A stretch of DNA of 64,000 bases from CAINVV01 sp037140615. GTDB lineage: Bacteria; Bacteroidota; Bacteroidia; Bacteroidales; Prolixibacteraceae. The notes under the pieces were generated by a model. That model saw only the letters and a list, made by a program, of their open reading frames with translations. It was not told the DNA's origin and searched no databases. Numbering within the stretch: the stretch's first letter is position 1; the number at the start of each line of letters is the position of its first letter. A program made the position numbers and the translations under genes. The stretch lies in contig JBAXED010000003.1 of assembly GCA_037140615.1 (NCBI GenBank), forward strand, positions 19,151 through 83,150, read 5' to 3'. Below are positions 60,267-64,000 of the stretch, piece by piece.

Positions 60267-60662
60267 TTATAACGAATTCATGAAATTGATGATGGCCCAA
60301 CGCTCTTCTTCATCAACAACTTTCTTCTCAAAATTTGGCATTTCATCACGACCAACGAAAGACATGAAATACTTAGATCCATCTGGAAGTGATTTGAAAG
60401 CAGCAGCTGAGAAATCATCCATTTTTGTTTTCAGAGAAGAAGCTTTTGCTCCGTCACCTTTTCCTGCACCACCATGGCAAGATTTGCAATATTTGGTGAA
60501 AAGAGTTTTGCCAAGAGCGATACTAGCTGCATCACCTTTTTTCTGAATTTTCATGGCTTTGTACTTGGCAGGAATGTCCCATGCTTTTTTCTCGGCGGCA
60601 ATAAAAGAGAACAAACTCATTGCAAATACGATAGTTAAAGCTGCAAATAGAAACTTTTTCAT
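60267..60662 (-). CDS. Exported monohaem class I cytochrome c (copy A)
   Basis: The 131-residue protein has the same signal peptide as copy B, one CKSCHGG haem motif, and the distal Met in RDEMPNFEKK. By eye, most positions of the mature sequence are identical to copy B, so this is a recent tandem duplication. It lies 78 bases downstream of the membrane-anchored periplasmic protein gene and probably serves the NrfD-type complex as an electron carrier. The MKK start at 60662 is chosen because it begins the signal peptide. Confidence 0.92.
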   Translation of the reverse strand: MKKFLFAALTIVFAMSLFSFIAAEKKAWDIPAKYKAMKIQKKGDAASIALGKTLFTKYCKSCHGGAGKGDGAKASSLKTKMDDFSAAAFKSLPDGSKYFMSFVGRDEMPNFEKKVVDEEERWAIINFMNSL

Positions 60663-60740
60663 ACTAAATCTGTTTTTAATAGTGATTGAAAATGAAACAT
60701 AATTTATGATTAAATATAACACCTTTAAGGTGAAATTCCA

Positions 60741-61613
60741 TTAGTCCTGGCTAATTTTTTTACCTTCTTTCCTGATTTTTATCATTTGTATGATGGCATA
60801 AATATAATGGGACCATACACCTGTAAGCAATATTAAAAGGGTGGTAATCATCCAGATAGGTGCTCCTGAAGACCAAAGCGAACGGGAAGGTTCAACAAAA
60901 CCTGTCCGGTGGGCTCCCCATTTGGCATTTTCGACCTTTTCTATGTCTCCGTAAACTTCATTTTCTTCCAGGCGAACAAATATTTTCAGGTTTCCATTTG
61001 AGTCACCCGGGATATTTGAAGGAAATGTGAAAGTGCCAGCACCGGCATCTACGAAGCATTCACCAATTTTAAGTTTTGAGAACAGACCTTGTACATACAG
61101 GTTAAAATTGGTCTCTTTTAATGGAATAACTTCGCCGTTTGGACCTGCTGCAGAGGCCTTAATTTGAATAGATTTCAGTGAATCCTTTTCTTCAAGTGCT
61201 ACTTGAAGATTCAGTTCCTTAAACTTAACTGAAGCTTCTGAATTACTCAAAGTTCCTTGCCCCTTAAAGTTCGCCTTTACTACAGTTGTACCTTCTTTGT
61301 CTTTCAGAAAATGAGTTCCTTTTGCCAGGTTCAAGGTTGCTTTCCCATCTTTGTTGGTGGTAACCGAACCCAATATTTCTGATTTGCCATCAGCAACGGT
61401 AACGAAATCAACCTTTGCCTCAAAAATAGGAATTGCACCCGTTTCGCCTTCACCCGTTAGGATCACATTGAATATGCGGCTTTCATCACTGTTTTTCAAC
61501 GCTTTCAATCCCAGGGTAGTAGCAGTGTTCTGGGCCACGAGTTGTAGGGATGCTGTAATAATCCAAAGGAGAAGGATCAGACTTTGTCTGTAAAATCTGG
61601 TTTTATTGGTCAT
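60741..61613 (-). CDS. Unrecognised periplasmic beta-domain protein with C-terminal membrane anchor
   Basis: This 290-residue protein has a signal peptide (1-27), a beta-rich periplasmic region with internal-repeat character (EAKVDFVTVADGKSEILGSV, KDGKATLNLAKGTHF, which resembles bacterial Ig-like strands), and a C-terminal transmembrane helix (about 254-277) with a basic cytoplasmic tail. No haem or Fe-S motif is present. Its start overlaps the nrfD-like gene stop by 11 bases, so it is made with that complex and may anchor or assemble cytochromes. I do not recognise the family. Confidence 0.75.
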   Translation of the reverse strand: MTNKTRFYRQSLILLLWIITASLQLVAQNTATTLGLKALKNSDESRIFNVILTGEGETGAIPIFEAKVDFVTVADGKSEILGSVTTNKDGKATLNLAKGTHFLKDKEGTTVVKANFKGQGTLSNSEASVKFKELNLQVALEEKDSLKSIQIKASAAGPNGEVIPLKETNFNLYVQGLFSKLKIGECFVDAGAGTFTFPSNIPGDSNGNLKIFVRLEENEVYGDIEKVENAKWGAHRTGFVEPSRSLWSSGAPIWMITTLLILLTGVWSHYIYAIIQMIKIRKEGKKISQD

Positions 61614-63006
61614 GGTCTTCCTTTTTAAGTACTACATGTTTTTTTGTTGTTTTTCCCTGAGCGGCATCAAGGCTTTCCTGACTCTGAGTGATGGCATGAC
61701 TCATTTCGAGTTCAGCATCAGCAACTTCAGATATCGGAATGATTGGGATAAATTTTGCTGCCAATGTAAAAAGCAGACAGAAAGTCCCAACACCTCCGAA
61801 AGTCAGACACCATTCGATCCAGGTTGCTTTGTAAAGTATCCATTCGGGACGAGTATCCTGGATTGGCATATAGGGTGTTTCTAATGTTGGGACAACGATC
61901 AGGTAACGGTTCATCCACAAGGCTAAAACAGCAATAATGGCAGCGAAAGTGATGGTGTTAATGGTACGGAACTTAGGGATGCCCATTACAATGATAGGTA
62001 ACAATGTTCCCACATAATTAGAGAAAACAAACTGCCAGAAATATTTGGTGAAGAGAATTTGAATCAGATTGTCATCTAGTTTTTTAGATCCGTACCATTT
62101 TGTAAGGTATTCGCTAAAGGTGAAATAGGCAAAAAACATGGAGAGGATCATCAGAATCATTCCGACCCCCACAAAATGTTGTTTGGTGATGTAATTTTCA
62201 AGGTGATAAATGGATCTGAAAACACGCATTAAAATGATGATTACACCTGCTCCTGAGAAGACGGCTGCTATCACAAAATAAGGTCCGAAAATTGTGCTGT
62301 GCCATCCTGGTTGCAAGGTTACGCTGAAGATCCATGCCAAGACTGAATACACGATGATCGCAATGGCGATGATCATGGCCGACATGATGTTGGTGACATT
62401 CTTGATACGTTTTCTTTGGGTAGGCGTATCCTGATAACCCAGTGCCAGGGCTTTGTAGATATTGATTCGCCATGCGGGCAGATTGATATCTTTGGAGTCA
62501 CGCATCAAGGCAAAATCTCTGATAAATGATAGATAGAGGTAGATCAAACATCCAAATAAGTCGGTCGTGATGGCGATTACGTCCCAGGTAATTGGTGACT
62601 GAATACGCGGATACATGAATAGGAAAGGTAAACGATCGAGTCGGCCAATACACAGCAAAATATACAAAGGACCAATGAGCAAAGCTATGATCGTGGTTAA
62701 TTCAGCAATTCTCAGAATGGGGCCGCGCCAGCTTGTTTTAAACAGATGCATCGAACCCGAAACCAGGGCACCGGCATAACTTATTCCCATAAAAAAGATA
62801 AAATTGACGATGTAGACTCCCCATACAACATTGTCACGCATTCCGGTAATGATATGACCTTTGAGAATCTGAAGGACCAGGCAATAAATCCCTAAAAATA
62901 TCGCTCCGAACAAAAATATGACCCAAGCATACCAGACAAGGCTCGTTTTTTCGAGATGCGGAAGAAATTCCTTTAGCATCTCCTGTTTTCTTTTGTTAAT
63001 TTCCAT
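61603..63006 (-). CDS. NrfD/PsrC-type membrane quinol oxidoreductase subunit
   Basis: This 467-residue polytopic protein (about ten transmembrane helices) belongs to the NrfD/PsrC family. It has VVWGVYIVNFIFFMGISYAGALVSG (typical of helix 2-3), the ITWDVIAI stretch, and an FIRDFALMRD loop. It would take electrons from, or give electrons to, quinone at the membrane, paired with the Fe-S subunit encoded 8 bases upstream. Multiple charged loops match the family. No catalytic molybdenum subunit is visible in the window; one may lie beyond the right edge. Confidence 0.9.
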   Translation of the reverse strand: MEINKRKQEMLKEFLPHLEKTSLVWYAWVIFLFGAIFLGIYCLVLQILKGHIITGMRDNVVWGVYIVNFIFFMGISYAGALVSGSMHLFKTSWRGPILRIAELTTIIALLIGPLYILLCIGRLDRLPFLFMYPRIQSPITWDVIAITTDLFGCLIYLYLSFIRDFALMRDSKDINLPAWRINIYKALALGYQDTPTQRKRIKNVTNIMSAMIIAIAIIVYSVLAWIFSVTLQPGWHSTIFGPYFVIAAVFSGAGVIIILMRVFRSIYHLENYITKQHFVGVGMILMILSMFFAYFTFSEYLTKWYGSKKLDDNLIQILFTKYFWQFVFSNYVGTLLPIIVMGIPKFRTINTITFAAIIAVLALWMNRYLIVVPTLETPYMPIQDTRPEWILYKATWIEWCLTFGGVGTFCLLFTLAAKFIPIIPISEVADAELEMSHAITQSQESLDAAQGKTTKKHVVLKKEDHDQ

Positions 63007-63014
63007 GGATTGGT

Positions 63015-63977
63015 TTAGTCTTTATGCATTTTTTTCACATAGGGAACATCTTTGTAACGTTGGTTGATTTCGTCTTCGTGGTCGAAACCGCGATCAACCG
63101 GAAACTGCCTGTTGACAGGGGGCAAATAGTAAACGCTTGGCTTGGTTCCCAAATCTTCCAGGTGACGGTAACCAGATCTGGCGGCAATTAGTTCTGAAAA
63201 GCGAATTGTTTCATCACCGTTGGTGACGATGTCTTCGAGCTGATCGCCAAAATAGATAACACCCATCGGACATCCAGTTACACAATGAGGCATCTTTCCA
63301 TCTCTGATCATGTCAGGACAGAAATCGCATTTGCTCACTGTTCCTTCTTTGCCGGGAACGCTTGTTTCAGGCGAGTAAGGCTGATCAACATGCAAATATG
63401 GACTATCGGCCCAATTAAATTGTCTGGCAGAATAGGGACAGCCGGTCATGCAAAATTTGCATCCGATGCATCTTTCGTTGTCGATTAAGACAATTCCGTC
63501 TGACCGCTTGTAAGTAGCGCCTACCGGACATACACTTACGCAAAGAGGTTTATCACAGTGGAAGCAAGGTTTTGGCATCCAGTATGGGGCTGACTCTTCG
63601 GACTCCTGCATCAGATACACTTTCATAAATTCCTGATGTGGAGGCAGATGGTGAGCTTTCTGGCATTTTTCCACGCATACTCTTGCATTTTTGCATTTGG
63701 CCAGATCAATGACCATCACGAATTTGCGGTGCGGAATCCCTTGACGTGATGCTTCCGGGGAGATATATTTTTCCATGTAGTTGATCTTTTCCTTAGCCAC
63801 TTTGACCAATTTCCCATCGGGTGAAAGCAAAGTAATCATTTCGCCGGTTTCATTTTCCGGATCTACCGGTATATCAGCGAATACTGTTTTTGCAGCAACA
63901 GCCGATAATCCCGTCAGAAAACTTACCCTAAGAAATTTTCTGCGGTTGTTTCTATTTTCATTTTTTGATTCGTCCAT
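63015..63977 (-). CDS. Tat-targeted four-cluster 4Fe-4S ferredoxin subunit (DmsB/NrfC-like)
   Basis: The 320-residue protein has a twin-arginine signal (NRRKFLRVSFLTGLSAVAAK, residues 11-30), so it acts outside the inner membrane. Three complete cysteine sets are visible: 138/141/146/150, 170/173/176/180 and 217/220/232/236. The first set is incomplete: Cys95, Cys101 and Cys105 are present but residue 98 is Ala (CKNARVC). It passes electrons between the NrfD-like quinone subunit and a partner. Its start is near the window edge, so upstream genes are unseen. Confidence 0.9.
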   Translation of the reverse strand: MDESKNENRNNRRKFLRVSFLTGLSAVAAKTVFADIPVDPENETGEMITLLSPDGKLVKVAKEKINYMEKYISPEASRQGIPHRKFVMVIDLAKCKNARVCVEKCQKAHHLPPHQEFMKVYLMQESEESAPYWMPKPCFHCDKPLCVSVCPVGATYKRSDGIVLIDNERCIGCKFCMTGCPYSARQFNWADSPYLHVDQPYSPETSVPGKEGTVSKCDFCPDMIRDGKMPHCVTGCPMGVIYFGDQLEDIVTNGDETIRFSELIAARSGYRHLEDLGTKPSVYYLPPVNRQFPVDRGFDHEDEINQRYKDVPYVKKMHKD

Positions 63978-64000
63978 AAATAAATGAATATTAATGTGAT

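Noticed and set aside
1..64000. tRNA, rRNA, prophage, transposase, toxin-antitoxin or restriction system
   Set aside because: I looked for the usual motifs (T-arm, integrase, DDE, HNH, methylase) and found none that hold up.

Overview
This is a 64 kb piece of a chromosome from a member of the Bacteroidota. Evidence for that placement: repeated TAnnTTTG promoter -7 boxes just upstream of starts; almost no Shine-Dalgarno sequences; an Oar-like TonB-dependent receptor with a carboxypeptidase-regulatory domain; outer-membrane barrels of the PorV-like and helix-hairpin-helix kinds; GH35, GH31 and GH123-like secreted glycosidases; and a MaeB-type malic enzyme fused to a phosphotransacetylase domain. 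The order or genus cannot be fixed from the window. Most genes are housekeeping and intact. I see no phage, transposase, CRISPR array, rRNA or tRNA.

Layout. Positions 1-4400 hold the end of 6-phosphogluconate dehydrogenase, gpmI, a DUF3109 gene, adk-hpt and purE. 4458-8924 hold a PorV-like barrel coupled to a helix-hairpin-helix outer-membrane protein, an acyltransferase and a small DUF5808 membrane protein. 8934-16439 is a minus-strand block: aspartate kinase, isochorismatase-like hydrolase, glycosyltransferase, LpxL-like acyltransferase, inositol-monophosphatase-like enzyme, MtaB and PhoH. 16645-21843 holds folC, a Tat-exported Gfo/Idh/MocA oxidoreductase, a BASS transporter and a PlsC-like enzyme. 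21860-29748 holds a nitronate monooxygenase, GH35, a CPBP protease, GH31 and an S41 peptidase. 29878-41110 holds the malic enzyme, a BFD-like ferredoxin, a methyltransferase, PBP1A, an SDR protein, YchF, an ECF-sigma operon and hisS. 41207-48506 holds an Oar-like receptor, nadA, a solenoid lipoprotein and ilvE.

48703-58969 is a minus-strand carbohydrate region: a propeller/GH123-like protein, a GHMP sugar kinase resembling the kinase half of plant L-arabinokinase, a DegT aminotransferase, an RmlD-like reductase, a phosphohexomutase and a FucP-like permease with a LacI-type palindrome in front of it. 59639-63977 is the visible part of a respiratory module: a Tat-targeted four-cluster ferredoxin (one cluster lacks a cysteine), an NrfD/PsrC quinol-interacting membrane protein, an unrecognised membrane-anchored periplasmic protein, and two tandemly duplicated monohaem cytochromes. 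The module continues beyond the right edge.

The least ordinary signal is between the genes. Many gaps carry short tandem repeats with 7-10 bp units of different sequence (CATCACATC, CTAAAGTG, CATCTTCC, CAACTCT, GAGTTAT, AGGCTAA, TTTTCACATT), plus at least three kinds of dispersed 40-65 bp elements present in two copies. Several abut genes so tightly that they supply the last codons and stop codon of the neighbouring gene (hisS, the FucP-like permease, the GHMP kinase, the GH123-like gene).
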